Source: Verrucomicrobiia bacterium (lineage in GTDB: Bacteria; Verrucomicrobiota; Verrucomicrobiia; Verrucomicrobiales; DEV007). From it: a stretch of DNA of 64,000 nucleotides. The DNA is taken from contig JAUIAH010000001.1 in NCBI GenBank assembly GCA_030425385.1, forward strand, positions 496,001 to 560,000, read 5' to 3'. The first letter of the stretch is position 1, and every line of letters begins with the position of its first letter. Under the pieces are notes generated by a model. That model saw only the letters and a program-made list of their open reading frames with translations. It was not told where the DNA came from and ran no database searches. Below are positions 1 through 10,686 of the stretch, in pieces. A program made the translations under genes and the position numbers.

Positions 1-1500
<1,500 letters not shown>

Positions 1501-1525
1501 GTGTGAAACGGATTTGCCTTCTAAC

Positions 1526-2989
1526 ATGAACACGCCTCTTTGTTCCCGTCGACACGTCTTGCAATCGTCCTCATTTGGGCTCGGTGCGGTGGCGGCCTCG
1601 TGGCTTTTGAATCAGGACGGTCTCTTGGCTGCGGAGGCGCCGGTGGCGCGGAAGCCTCTCCTGGAGCCGGAAACGCACGATCTCCTTCCCAAGACGGCGG
1701 CGAGTCCGCCTCAAGCGAAGGCGATGATTTCCATGTTCATGTTAGGCGGGCCGAGCCAGATCGATTTGTTTGATCCGAAGCCGGAATTGATCAAGCACCA
1801 CGGCAAGACTTTTGGCGGGGACATCAAGTTCGATAATCCTGCTCAGGCGAGTCGAGAAATCATGGGGCCCGCCTGGAAATACAGGGCTCACGGGCAGTGT
1901 GGGATGGAGCTGTCCGAGTTGCTTCCGCACTTGGGGAAGATCGCGGATGAGATCACCTTGATTCGGTCGATGCACACCGGGGCGAATAATCATTTGCCCT
2001 CGAATTATGCGATGAATACGGGGCAACCGGTGCGAGGACGGCCCGTTCTGGGAAGTTGGCTTTTGCGTGCGTTAGGCAGTGAGACTCAAGAGCTGCCCGC
2101 TTATGTAGCCCTGACAGACCCACGAGGCTTGCCGTTGATTGCGAGTGAGAATTGGCATCAGGGGCGGTTGCCGTCGATCTATCAGGGCACGATGGTGCGT
2201 CCGAAGGAACCGCGCATCTTTAACTTGGAGGCTCCTGCCCATCTTGCCGGAAAGGTGCAGCGTGCGCAGTTGGGTTTGTTAGAACGGATGAACCGCGATC
2301 ACTTGGCGTTGCATCCTGGTGAGGATGATTTGGAAGCGCGTTTGGCGAGCTATGGCTTGGCGGCGCGGATGCAGGAAGCGGCCAAAGAGGCCTTCGACAT
2401 CTCCCGGGAATCAGAGGCGACGAAGGCGATGTACGGGATCCATCACCAAGTGACCAAAGACTACGGCACGCGATGCCTCATCGCTCGGCGTTTGGTGGAA
2501 CGGGGCGTGCGGTTTGTGCAAATCCTTTGTCAGGGTCAGGTCTGGGACCACCACGGATCTATCCTCACGGCGTTGCCGCAACGATGTGAGGAAATTGACC
2601 AACCAGCCGCGGCGTTGGTCCGTGATTTGAAACAGCGCGGCTTATTGGATTCTACCATTGTCCATTGGGGCGGGGAAATGGGACGCTTGCCCGTGGTTCA
2701 GTTCCGACAAGGCCTTGCGGAGCGTTCCAAGATCGGGCGTGATCACAATACTTACGGGTTTAGCATGTGGGTTGCCGGCGGCGGATTCAAGGCGGGGCAT
2801 GTCCATGGCGTGACGGATGAGTTCTCGCATCGGGCTGTGGAGGGTGTGGTGCATCACTATGACTGGTTGGCCACGGTGCTGAACCAGTTCGGGCTCGCGC
2901 ATCATGACCTGAAATTCCGTCTTGGAGCGCGCGATATTCGCTTGGTGGAGCAAGAATCGGCTCGTGTGGTCCGAGAGTTGCTTTCTTAG
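1526..2989 (+). CDS. DUF1501 domain protein, Tat-exported
   Basis: This 487-residue protein belongs to the DUF1501 family (sulfatase-like alkaline phosphatase fold), whose reaction is not established. I chose the ATG at 1526 because it begins a twin-arginine signal (CSRRHVLQSSSFGLGA, then a hydrophobic stretch and AEA). The frame extends upstream to 1247, but there it only shadows the DUF1553 gene. Family landmarks are MISMFMLGGPSQIDLFDPKP near the start, the GANNHLPSNYAMNTG region, and near the C-terminus VHWGGEMGRLP, GRDHNTYGFSMW and VTDEFSHRAVEG. It lies 25 bp after the PSD1 gene and surely shares its transcript. No Shine-Dalgarno precedes the start. Confidence 0.9.
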   Translation: MNTPLCSRRHVLQSSSFGLGAVAASWLLNQDGLLAAEAPVARKPLLEPETHDLLPKTAASPPQAKAMISMFMLGGPSQIDLFDPKPELIKHHGKTFGGDIKFDNPAQASREIMGPAWKYRAHGQCGMELSELLPHLGKIADEITLIRSMHTGANNHLPSNYAMNTGQPVRGRPVLGSWLLRALGSETQELPAYVALTDPRGLPLIASENWHQGRLPSIYQGTMVRPKEPRIFNLEAPAHLAGKVQRAQLGLLERMNRDHLALHPGEDDLEARLASYGLAARMQEAAKEAFDISRESEATKAMYGIHHQVTKDYGTRCLIARRLVERGVRFVQILCQGQVWDHHGSILTALPQRCEEIDQPAAALVRDLKQRGLLDSTIVHWGGEMGRLPVVQFRQGLAERSKIGRDHNTYGFSMWVAGGGFKAGHVHGVTDEFSHRAVEGVVHHYDWLATVLNQFGLAHHDLKFRLGARDIRLVEQESARVVRELLS

Positions 2990-3094
2990 GGAACATCCGC
3001 TAGGGATCTCCTTTCCCTAATCCGTTTGCGGGTGGGATAGCGCTGTGATACCATCCGTCCCTTTAGGGCAAGCCCATTCTTCACCAAATCCTCC

Positions 3095-5200
3095 ATGTCC
3101 GAAAACCCTCTCGACCCCAACTCTCGCGACCAGCGCGGGAGTAGCAAAGACCCCAATTTCAATTGGAGAGGTCTGATTCTACTTTCCATCGCCATGCTTC
3201 TCATTGCGGGTGCTTTCCTCTATGGAGGCAGCAAAGGGAGCCAGCAGGAAATGGGGTATGACACTCTCATCCAGCTACTCGACGAAAGTGCCGCTGCGAA
3301 CACGGACAATGCTCCTGAGAAGGATCCCATTGTGCGCGACGAGCAGGTGCAAATTGTGGGCGATCAGGCGACGGGTGAATTTGCCGTTCAGGGGGTGTTT
3401 CGTCCTCTCGTGTTTACGAAGACGATGGGCAAGGCGACCGACGCGACGAAACCAGAGATGGGATTCCGCACGACGGTGATTCTCAACTATGAAGCGGCGG
3501 CTAATGAGCTGTGGGAGAAATTCAAGGCGGCCAACATCACGCCTCAGCACGTAATCAAGCGGAGTGTGTGGAACAACCCGTTGATGCACTTCCTTCCCAT
3601 CTTCCTCGTCATCCTGCTCCTCTACTTCTTCTTCCGGCATCAACTGCGTTCTGCCGGTCGTGGAGCAATGAGCTTTGGCAAGAGCCGGGCCAAGATGATG
3701 GCTGCTGAGAAGAATAAGGTGACCTTCAAAGACGTCGCAGGGGTGGAGGAAGCCAAGGAAGAGGTTTGGGAGCTCGTGGAGTTCCTCAAAGACCCCAAGA
3801 AATTTCAGAGCCTCGGTGGGAACATTCCCAAGGGCGTTCTGATGGTGGGCCCTCCAGGCACGGGGAAGACCTTGCTTGCTCGTGCCATCGCGGGTGAGGC
3901 CGATGTGCCTTTCTTCAGCATCAGCGGTTCTGATTTCGTGGAGATGTTCGTCGGTGTGGGTGCCTCTCGCGTGCGCGATATGTTTGAACAGGGGAAGAAG
4001 AGTTCGCCCTGCCTGATCTTCATCGATGAGATTGATGCGGTGGGACGTCATCGTGGCCACGGCCTCGGTGGCGGCCATGATGAGCGTGAGCAGACGCTCA
4101 ACGCGCTCCTCGTGGAAATGGACGGCTTTGATACCCAAGAGGGCGTGATCATCATCGCCGCGACTAACCGCCCAGATGTGCTCGATCCTGCGCTCTTGCG
4201 TCCGGGACGTTTCGACCGCCAGGTCACGGTCAATTTGCCCGATGTGAAAGGGCGCGAACAGATTCTTAAAGTGCACGCCAAGCGTGTGAAGATGTCGGAA
4301 GACGTCGATCTCGGGGTGATCGCTCGAGGGACCCCAGGCTATTCTGGAGCGGAGCTTGCCAATGTGATCAATGAAGCGGCTCTCCTCGCTGCCCGCAAGG
4401 GGCTCAAGGGGATCACCCTGGCTGAACTCGAAGAGGCGCGGGATAAGGTTCGTTGGGGGAAAGAGCGTCGCAGCCTCGCGATCAGTGAGAAGGAGAAACA
4501 AGTGACCGCCTATCACGAAGCGGGCCACGCGATTCTCATGATCATGCTTGAGAACACCGAGCCCCTTCACAAAGTCACGATCATTCCCCGAGGCCCCTAC
4601 ATGGGTGCCGCCATGTGGTTGCCCAAGGAGGACAAGTATCAGACGCGGAAGAATGAGATCCTGGACTCGCTCGTGGTCGACATGGGAGGGCGCGTGGCGG
4701 AGGAGCTCGTCTTTGGCGACGTCACCAGTGGTGCCAGCGGCGATATCCGCATGGCGACCAATCTCGCTAAACGCATGGTCTGTGAGTGGGGAATGAGTGA
4801 AGCGCTCGGGATGGTGGAATATGGCGATAATGAGGAGCACGTCTTCCTTGCCAAGGAGATCACCCGTTCGCGCGATTACAGCGAAGCCACCGCTCAGAAG
4901 ATCGATGCGGAAGTGAAGCGGCTCATTGATGAGGCCTATGACAAAGCGAAACGGATGCTGACGGAGAATCGGGACAAGCTTGAAGCGGTGGCGCAGGCGC
5001 TGCTTGAGTTTGAAACGCTCGACGGGGCTCACATCGAAGAGATCGTGGAACATGGCAAGATGTTGAATCCGCCAAGCAGCCCTCAGCCGCCTGAATTGCC
5101 ACCCAAGCACGAGGAGAAGGCTTCCAAGCCCAAGGATGAGAAGCCCTCGATAGATGACGAGCTTCCAGGTGGGCTTACCAGCGCCCCCGCGGGTGCCTGA
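3095..5200 (+). CDS. ftsH: ATP-dependent zinc metalloprotease FtsH
   Basis: Membrane-anchored AAA+ protease that pulls out and degrades membrane and short-lived cytosolic proteins as a hexamer. The 701 residues read: membrane segment at about 26-45, a periplasmic domain, a second membrane segment at about 166-181, then the AAA module with Walker A GPPGTGKT (residues 252-259), Walker [11 protein letters not shown] and the second region of homology ([20 protein letters not shown]). The zinc motif HEAGH is at 474-478, and the third ligand is probably the Asp in [10 protein letters not shown]. The periplasmic domain is longer than in E. coli FtsH, and the last 40 residues are a Pro/Lys/Glu-rich tail. 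The start follows a 105-bp gap and has no Shine-Dalgarno. The stop overlaps the start of the next gene. Confidence 0.97.
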   Translation: MSENPLDPNSRDQRGSSKDPNFNWRGLILLSIAMLLIAGAFLYGGSKGSQQEMGYDTLIQLLDESAAANTDNAPEKDPIVRDEQVQIVGDQATGEFAVQGVFRPLVFTKTMGKATDATKPEMGFRTTVILNYEAAANELWEKFKAANITPQHVIKRSVWNNPLMHFLPIFLVILLLYFFFRHQLRSAGRGAMSFGKSRAKMMAAEKNKVTFKDVAGVEEAKEEVWELVEFLKDPKKFQSLGGNIPKGVLMVGPPGTGKTLLARAIAGEADVPFFSISGSDFVEMFVGVGASRVRDMFEQGKKSSPCLIFIDEIDAVGRHRGHGLGGGHDEREQTLNALLVEMDGFDTQEGVIIIAATNRPDVLDPALLRPGRFDRQVTVNLPDVKGREQILKVHAKRVKMSEDVDLGVIARGTPGYSGAELANVINEAALLAARKGLKGITLAELEEARDKVRWGKERRSLAISEKEKQVTAYHEAGHAILMIMLENTEPLHKVTIIPRGPYMGAAMWLPKEDKYQTRKNEILDSLVVDMGGRVAEELVFGDVTSGASGDIRMATNLAKRMVCEWGMSEALGMVEYGDNEEHVFLAKEITRSRDYSEATAQKIDAEVKRLIDEAYDKAKRMLTENRDKLEAVAQALLEFETLDGAHIEEIVEHGKMLNPPSSPQPPELPPKHEEKASKPKDEKPSIDDELPGGLTSAPAGA

Positions 5201-5913
5201 TGAGTCAGACGCATCTCATTGTCGGGGCGAGTTCTGCGATCGCGGCACCAACGGTCCAGCGCTTGCTGGACGGTGGGGACCGGGTTCTTGCGGCAAGCCG
5301 TTCCTCTGAGCCCGTCCATATCGCGGGTGGCCAACATCCCTTGCTAGAAACCATTGAGTGGGATCCATGTGCTTCCGGATCCGCAATCGATCTGCCTGAT
5401 TCCGTGGACGGCCTCGTCTACTTCCCAGGCACGATTACCCTGAAACCCTTTCCGCGCCTCACCGAGGATGATTTCCTGGAGGACTATCGGGTCAACGTTC
5501 TTGGTGCTGTGCATGCCATCCAGCACGCGTTGCCAGCGCTCAAGAAGAGTTCCCAGGCATCTATCGTCCTCTTCAGCAGCGTCGCCGCGCAGACCGGCCT
5601 CGCCTTCCACGCGAGCATCGGTGCCGCCAAAGCAGCGGTGGAAGGATTTGGGCGTTCGCTCGCCGCTGAACTGGCCCCCAAGGTTCGGGTCAACATGATC
5701 GCGCCTTCCCTGACCGATACACCACTGGCACAATCCCTGTTGGGAAGCGAAGAACGCCGCCAAGCAGCGGCAGAGCGCCATCCTCTAAAGGCGATTGGCC
5801 ACCCAAGAGATACCGCCGAATTGGTCGTGTATCTTCTCAGCTCGGCATCCCGATTCATGACGGGCCAAACGCTGCGCCCCGACGGAGGTCTCTCTCAGAT
5901 CCGACAGTTTTAA
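5200..5913 (+). CDS. Short-chain dehydrogenase/reductase-like protein lacking the catalytic Tyr
   Basis: A 237-residue Rossmann-fold SDR. The nucleotide-binding loop is VGASSAIAAP (residues 8-17), a loose version of TGxxxGxG. FSSVAAQTG carries the usual catalytic Ser (127), and the C-terminal GQTLRPDGG is typical of the family. In the active-site YxxxK motif the Lys is present (144), but the Tyr position is Ile140 (reads ASIGAAK). I recall a subfamily with this AS-I-xAAK pattern, so it is probably not a sequencing error, but normal SDR chemistry would be impaired. The ATG at 5200 overlaps the ftsH stop (TGATG), so translation is probably coupled to ftsH. Substrate unknown. Confidence 0.85.
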   Translation: MSQTHLIVGASSAIAAPTVQRLLDGGDRVLAASRSSEPVHIAGGQHPLLETIEWDPCASGSAIDLPDSVDGLVYFPGTITLKPFPRLTEDDFLEDYRVNVLGAVHAIQHALPALKKSSQASIVLFSSVAAQTGLAFHASIGAAKAAVEGFGRSLAAELAPKVRVNMIAPSLTDTPLAQSLLGSEERRQAAAERHPLKAIGHPRDTAELVVYLLSSASRFMTGQTLRPDGGLSQIRQF

Positions 5914-5924
5914 TTGGAGTGATC

Positions 5925-5949
5925 GCCGTGCCCCTCTTCGCGGCACGGC
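5925..5949. terminator. Hairpin between convergent genes
   Basis: Perfect 8-bp inverted repeat: GCCGTGCC at 5925-5932 and GGCACGGC at 5942-5949, with a 9-nt loop. It lies in the 55-bp gap between the convergent SDR and beta-propeller genes. Neither side has a strong T run, so termination, possibly in both directions, is inferred from position and stem strength. Confidence 0.5.
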
Positions 5950-5968
5950 CCCCTCAGATGCTATCTGG

Positions 5969-7312
5969 TCAGCCCGTTGGGGCATTGGGCAAGGAGAGAT
6001 CAACGCGGATGATCTCCTTATCATTGCGCACAAAGGCAGAGCGTTCGGCGAAAGCAGGGTGCGTCCAGACGACTCGGCGGCCCCAGGCGCCGTTGGTAGG
6101 CTCCACCACGGATTGGCGTCCCATTTCGCGGTAGCCGTCTTTGGATAGTTCTGCTAGAATGAGATCCCCCATTTCACCAAAGAGCCAATACTGCTCGTTG
6201 GCTTCATGATAGACAAGAAAGGCCGTGCCGTGGCGGGACTTCTTGCGGGCATCGGGTGCGAGTGTGGGTTTGGTAGTGCTCCAGAGCCGCGTGCCGTCTT
6301 CCATCGATACAGCGATGAGCTCACTGCTCTCACTATCCACCCCATAGATGACGCCGTCGCGCACTTGGGGAGCTGCATTCAATGAATAGACCGCTGTGTC
6401 GCTACGACCGCGCCACAACTCTTTCACGGCGGGTTTCGTATCATCCAGCTCTAGCAGAACGGCTACGTCTTTGCCAGGGCCTGAAACGAATAGCTTGTTT
6501 CCCCATTCCCGTGGAGCCATGCGGGAGATGCTATAGACTGGTTCCAAATCCACGGACCAATGGAGATCGCCATTCAAAGGATTCAGAGAGTTCACCGCCT
6601 TGGGATGCCAGAAGAGCAATTGCTCCACACCGCCGTGCTTGAGGATCCGCGGAGGACAATAGCCCGCCTCTTCCGAGCTGAGCGCCTTCCATTTCTCCTC
6701 TCCGGAATCTTTGTCAAAAGCCACTAGCACTTGATTGGCCCCACCCGCCACTCCGTAAACGAACTCGCCGTGGACGAGGGGGTGCGAAGCGTAACCCCAG
6801 CGAGGCGGTTGGCTTCCGTATTTGGCGCAAATGTCATGATTCCATAGCACTGTCCCACTTGCCGCATCCAAGCACCAGAAATGGCCCATCGTTCCTTGGA
6901 AATAGAGTTTCCCATCGATCACCGTCGGTGTCACGCGTGGTCCCCCCGGGTAGGACACGTTGTAGGTCACGGCATGGCTGTGTTCCCATAGCACCTTGCC
7001 CGAGCTGCTATCGAGACACAGGATCCGCTCCTTGCCCGCACGCGGATGGGCTCCCTGGCCGCTCCCGTCAAAGTCGGGATCATCCATCACGAAATCCGCC
7101 ACATAGACCTTCCCATGGGCCACCGCAGGTCCCGCATAGCCGTAGCTCACCGGTGTGCGCCAGAGCACTTTGGCAGGCGCTTCGGGGGAGAGACTACGCC
7201 GCACGCCCATCTCGCGCCACACCCCATCACGGGCCTCCCCCATCCACTGCGGCCAGTCTTCCGCCGACGCCGTGAGGGCGCTCGCGATCAATAACATTGC
7301 AACGGTCTTCAT
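5969..7312 (-). CDS. Secreted PQQ-type beta-propeller (BamB-like) protein
   Basis: 447 residues with a Sec signal peptide (MKTVAMLLIASALTASAEDW). It starts with the WPQWMGEARDGVW motif common to verrucomicrobial and planctomycetal outer-membrane beta-propellers. The repeats are of PQQ/BamB type: GKVYVADF, GKVLWEHS, GKLYFQG, ASGTVLWNHD, GEFVYGV, GDLHWSVD and DGTRLWST. Such proteins are scaffolds (BamB) or, with PQQ bound, dehydrogenases. No dehydrogenase-specific residues can be recognised here, so a structural or carbohydrate-related periplasmic role is as likely. The gene lies 55 bp downstream of the next minus-strand gene and may share its transcript. Confidence 0.85.
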   Translation of the reverse strand: MKTVAMLLIASALTASAEDWPQWMGEARDGVWREMGVRRSLSPEAPAKVLWRTPVSYGYAGPAVAHGKVYVADFVMDDPDFDGSGQGAHPRAGKERILCLDSSSGKVLWEHSHAVTYNVSYPGGPRVTPTVIDGKLYFQGTMGHFWCLDAASGTVLWNHDICAKYGSQPPRWGYASHPLVHGEFVYGVAGGANQVLVAFDKDSGEEKWKALSSEEAGYCPPRILKHGGVEQLLFWHPKAVNSLNPLNGDLHWSVDLEPVYSISRMAPREWGNKLFVSGPGKDVAVLLELDDTKPAVKELWRGRSDTAVYSLNAAPQVRDGVIYGVDSESSELIAVSMEDGTRLWSTTKPTLAPDARKKSRHGTAFLVYHEANEQYWLFGEMGDLILAELSKDGYREMGRQSVVEPTNGAWGRRVVWTHPAFAERSAFVRNDKEIIRVDLSLPNAPTG

Positions 7313-7367
7313 CCCGATAGCCTTTCGAGCCCGCTCACGCTGTCAACTGGTCCCACGCCATTCTAAT

Positions 7368-8144
7368 CTAATGTGTCTGCACACGGCACTGGGCGACCAC
7401 GTCCGACCAGGTGAAACGGTGGCGAAGCATGTCTGCTAGGAAGCGGTTCTTGGGCGTCAGCCTGGCCGCGTCCCGCAGGCGCTCGTGCCGTTCCAAACGG
7501 CTGAAGAGCACCCGTTTGATCGTCGATCTGGGAACGGAATCTTCTCCATAACCGCGCGGCTTGTTTGCCGACCAGTAGCGGACCATGGCGACCCCATTCC
7601 GTTGGAACTGGCCTAGAAACACGACGGAATGTCCCCGTTCCTTGGCACCAATTTCGGAGGTCCACCAGATCTTCATGAAATCTCCAGGCAATGCTCGATC
7701 AAAGCTGGTGAAATTTGTGCCACAGCCCAGCTCGGCAAAGAGTTTGGCCGTACCTGGACCATTGGCATTCCATCGGCCAAAGATCTCTTCCCCATCCTTC
7801 ACCCCAAGATTGGCATAGCGCTCTAAGAGCGTTGGAGAAAGCTTCAGGGCTTTCTGGGAGCGGAGGGATTCGATCACGCGTAGAAAGACCAGATAAGTGG
7901 CTCCCGAACAGAACGATGCCTTCGCAGCGCGGGTGTCTTGGGCAATGCGCTGCCTTTTGAAATCATACTGCACACTTGCCGCGAGGCGGTCCACCGCGGC
8001 TGGACTAGCATCATAACCAAGCCCTTTGGGCATGGAGCGTACCGCATGGAGGACATGCTGATTGAGCACCGGTAGCTTCTTCTCGGCAAGTGCTGGGGCC
8101 ACACAAGCGAGGACGAATAGCAGGCTGACAAGCGAACGTTGCAT
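7368..8144 (-). CDS. Secreted protein with NlpC/P60-like features, hypothetical
   Basis: The ATG at 8144 gives a 258-residue protein with a clear signal peptide (MQRSLVSLLFVLACVAPALA). The frame stays open to 8255, but that extension is Arg-rich and unlike a coding N-terminus. Two segments resemble the papain-like NlpC/P60 fold: ASFCSGATYLVFL, with a Cys at a helix start, and RGHSVVFLGQF, with a His heading a strand, preceded by PGDFMKIWW. This suggests a cell-wall amidase or peptidase, but the similarity is by eye and the third catalytic residue is not clear. It is upstream of the beta-propeller gene on the same strand. Confidence 0.65.
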   Translation of the reverse strand: MQRSLVSLLFVLACVAPALAEKKLPVLNQHVLHAVRSMPKGLGYDASPAAVDRLAASVQYDFKRQRIAQDTRAAKASFCSGATYLVFLRVIESLRSQKALKLSPTLLERYANLGVKDGEEIFGRWNANGPGTAKLFAELGCGTNFTSFDRALPGDFMKIWWTSEIGAKERGHSVVFLGQFQRNGVAMVRYWSANKPRGYGEDSVPRSTIKRVLFSRLERHERLRDAARLTPKNRFLADMLRHRFTWSDVVAQCRVQTH

Positions 8145-8194
8145 CCATCGGACCGTAACCATGAATGGCCCCGCGTCCATGGCCCAAAGCCCTC

Positions 8195-8449
8195 TCACTC
8201 GACGGCGCTGGGAAACCCAGGGCAGATCCCCGACGGTCCTTTCACCTCCACCCATTTGAGAATCCGGCCTTGGCGGCTCGAATGGGCGAATCCGGGTGGG
8301 GGCATCATGACGATCTGTCCAAAGCGATTGGTTTCAATGCGGTAGTCCAAGGAGGCGAGAAAGGAGTCGCCCTCCAGCTCAGCCCACCGTTCACGGTTCA
8401 GCGCATGCTGATCCTCGATGGTGGCAACGCTTACTAAGGCCCCGGACAT
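8195..8449 (-). pseudogene. Truncated Uma2-family (DUF820) protein
   Basis: 84 residues from the ATG at 8449 (in-frame ATG upstream at 8494). The segment RERWAELEGDSFLASLDYRI followed by ETNRFGQIVMMPPPGFAHSS matches the N-terminal third of Uma2-family proteins, which have a PD-(D/E)XK-like fold and usually run to about 190 residues. The reading frame stops after RQGRILKWVEVKGPSGICP and a few more residues. None of the remaining two frames of this strand continues with the expected PDV or EV-SPS motifs. I therefore read it as a remnant that has lost its catalytic half, though a short expressed protein cannot be excluded. Confidence 0.6.
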
Positions 8450-8500
8450 GGCTCGACTATACGGCTCAACGGAGAACGCGCAATGGTCAGCCAAGACCGA

Positions 8501-8794
8501 TCAAACCGTCGCCGGCTCGCGCATTTCCTCTTCGACGACTTGGAAATCCTCATCCTCCTCAAGGGGCGCAAAGCGTTCGGCATTGAACGACCGCTCCAGT
8601 CCGCCCTTGCCAAGTGGATTGTGCAGCTCCACCAGGGTGACCGCCACTTCTGGCTGAAGATTAAAGCCCTGGCCCGGCGCGATGTCACGAATGGTGTAGG
8701 TCTCACCCTCCTTGGGGAGCGCGACATAGTATTCCTCGATCCCCAAAGGAAACTTTCCATCAATGCACGCGACTTTCTGGCCCTGTTGAAGCAT
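8501..8794 (-). CDS. Conserved hypothetical small protein
   Basis: 97 residues from the ATG at 8794 (MLQQGQKVACIDGKFP). The pattern VACIDGKFPLGIEEYYVALP, then KEGETYTIRD, and later SFNAERFAPLEEDEDFQVV, belongs to a family of small basic-to-acidic hypothetical proteins that I associate with Verrucomicrobiota and related phyla. No function is known to me. It probably folds as a small beta barrel with an acidic tail. An in-frame ATG at 8812 is possible, but the shorter start fits the family better. The first 35 bp overlap the 3' end of the upstream membrane-protein gene, so the two are probably co-transcribed. Confidence 0.7.
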   Translation of the reverse strand: MLQQGQKVACIDGKFPLGIEEYYVALPKEGETYTIRDIAPGQGFNLQPEVAVTLVELHNPLGKGGLERSFNAERFAPLEEDEDFQVVEEEMREPATV

Positions 8795-9278
8795 GAGAAA
8801 GCGTCGCCGCAAGCGAGATAAGACGCAACCTGAGAGTGCCGTTTGAAGAATCGGTGACGTCGCCCCCTGAGAAGACTGGTTGGTCGTGCAGGAACCGTGT
8901 TTCAGTCAGGCGCATGCAGCTTCGTTGACGTGGAAAGAACAACAGACCGGGGATTCCAAATTTCAGCAGACCTAGAGCCGCCTGTGTCATGGTGTTAGCC
9001 TCCCCATCTCTGACCGCGATGATTCCGTAGGCAAGGAAGCCAACAAAGTAACTCAGAGCCAAGAACCGAAAGATCACGAACAAACGGGCTGGCCATTGCA
9101 AGGCTGCCGCCAAGGCGATCGGTACTCCCGCTAACAAGATCAGCAACAACTGGCTCCATGCATCTATCTCGGTGTGAAACTGGTAGAACGTCATCAGCAC
9201 CATTGCACTTGTCGCCATCAGAACCACGCTGATGAGAGGCCGCAGGACCGGATTCTTCCCGAAAGGGCGCCGATTCAT
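8760..9278 (-). CDS. Small integral membrane protein, hypothetical
   Basis: 172 residues from the ATG at 9278 (MNRRPFGKNPVLRPLISVVL). Four hydrophobic segments are visible: LISVVLMATSAMVLMTFY, LLLILLAGVPIALAAAL, FRFLALSYFVGFLAYGIIAV and a shorter one around AALGLLKFGIPGLLFF. A polar Arg-rich C-terminal tail follows. Not recognised. The frame is open upstream to 9551, but that part overlaps the continuation of the interrupted gene before it and is low-quality coding. The start lies 19 nt after the downstream stop (9298) of that interrupted gene, which suggests the two once formed, or still form, an operon. Confidence 0.6.
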   Translation of the reverse strand: MNRRPFGKNPVLRPLISVVLMATSAMVLMTFYQFHTEIDAWSQLLLILLAGVPIALAAALQWPARLFVIFRFLALSYFVGFLAYGIIAVRDGEANTMTQAALGLLKFGIPGLLFFPRQRSCMRLTETRFLHDQPVFSGGDVTDSSNGTLRLRLISLAATLSHASTGPESRVH

Positions 9279-9297
9279 TGTTTGTTGATCGTGACCC

Positions 9298-10491
9298 TCA
9301 ACCATTGGCAGCCGGTGGGAAGATCTCCGCGCTGCCATCGCGGGCCTTGGCGGGATCGAGGAGTGTGGCGGGCGTGTATTTGGGGATGATGCCAGGGGTG
9401 GCGAGCACCGCACGTATCTGGTCAATGTCCTGTGGGTGCAGTACGGCAGACCATCTCCCCTGCTGATCCGTCTTGACCGCGCCAAGGGGCGCCTTCTGGC
9501 GGCCGTCGCGCAGGTAGATCTAGGTGTCTGTGATAAGATCGCCTGCTTCACTTAAAGCGACACCGCCGATCTCCTGGGATTCTGTAAGGGTGAACGAAGC
9601 CTGATTGGGAGGAGCGCCGTCGGGAAAGCGCTGGGACGGTGCCACGAGTCCATCCGCCGTGTGTACCCGAAGGGCGAGGTTTGTGCGGTCAAGGTCGACG
9701 CCGATGGGGATCTGCACACGGCCATTCGCATCCGTTTTGTAGGGTCGGTCTGGCAGATCAAACGAATAGTGCCGACCGCTAGCCCACACGTCCGCATCCG
9801 CTACGGGATCTCCCTTGGCGTCCGTCACCGTGACCTCGGTGAATTCACCCACGGTGAGGCCTGGTCCCCAGCCTAACTGATCGACAACATCGAGCGTATT
9901 CGGATCCCATTCCCAATTCATGAGGGTTTCGTAGAGTCTTCCTCCATAACTCATGTTGAGCACGATGCTCCCGTCGTCGTGATTGAAAGAACGGAGAATG
10001 GGAATGACATCGCCCCATTCCGCGCGTTGCACCTCTTTGATTTCTTCCCAGGTGCGGCCATCGCGAAAGACCGTGTTGCGAAACTCGAAGTTATAGCCTT
10101 CGCCTTCTCTGGGTGAATGCAAGTGTTCAGCATCCAGGTAGTCGGGAATTAAATCCTTAAGATCGGCTGGGAAATGTCCGGTGTCCTCCTTAAATTGCAT
10201 CAAGGCGCGATGAATCTGCACCATGTTCTCCCCATCAATCTGCTTGTGCCTCTCGGCCTCTGTCAGTGGGGGATCGGGCTCTGGCCCTAGTTCTTCTGCT
10301 AGTGCAGGTGCAGGCGTTGAATCCTTCTTGGACTGGTCGGGCAGAATCGAGACCGATCGCGAAGACGAAAGCGGACTCATGATCCCTTCTTCTTGGGTCT
10401 TGTTTCCGATCCAAAGCCAAAGAAGCGTGACCAATGCAGCACCCGAAACGAGAACAGCAACCCGACGCGGATTGAGTAGGAATTCCCTCAT
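9298..10491 (-). pseudogene. Carboxypeptidase-regulatory-like protein interrupted by in-frame TAG
   Basis: The reading frame starts at 10491 with a membrane anchor (VAVLVSGAALVTLLWLWIG) and a low-complexity linker. Then comes a region with HRALMQFKEDTGHFPADLKD, of the type seen after type-II-secretion pseudopilin helices, and a carboxypeptidase-regulatory-like domain (VTVTDAKGDPVADADVW, YKTDANGRVQIPIG). After residue 323 there is a TAG (9520-9522). In the same frame translation would continue without a stop for 73 more codons (IYLRDGRQKAPLG, then KTDQQGRWSAVLHPQ) to a TGA at 9298-9300. The continuation repeats the KTD-xxGRW pattern and keeps the GC-rich third positions of the gene. A Trp or Gln codon mutated to TAG, a sequencing error, or amber readthrough would all explain it. 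Confidence 0.7.
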
Positions 10492-10686
10492 CTCTGGACA
10501 CTATCGACTCACGGAATGAGATGCAACGAGATCTAGAAGATCAGCGCGAAAGCGCTCTCCAATGGAGTGAAACCAGCATCGAAGCGAAGGGATTCTGAGG
10601 GTGTAGTGGACTTGCTTAGTTAGCTTAGCGATAGGTAGTTTGCCAAATCCACGGCAAGACCTTGACGGAAGCAGGAGCAGCTTGGC

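Noticed and set aside
3275-5110. Long open frame (611 codons) on the minus strand opposite ftsH
   Set aside because: It is the antisense shadow of a well-conserved GC-rich gene, with no recognisable domain or start signal.
9520-9522. Selenocysteine at the internal stop
   Set aside because: The codon is TAG, not TGA, so the Sec machinery implied by selA cannot explain it.
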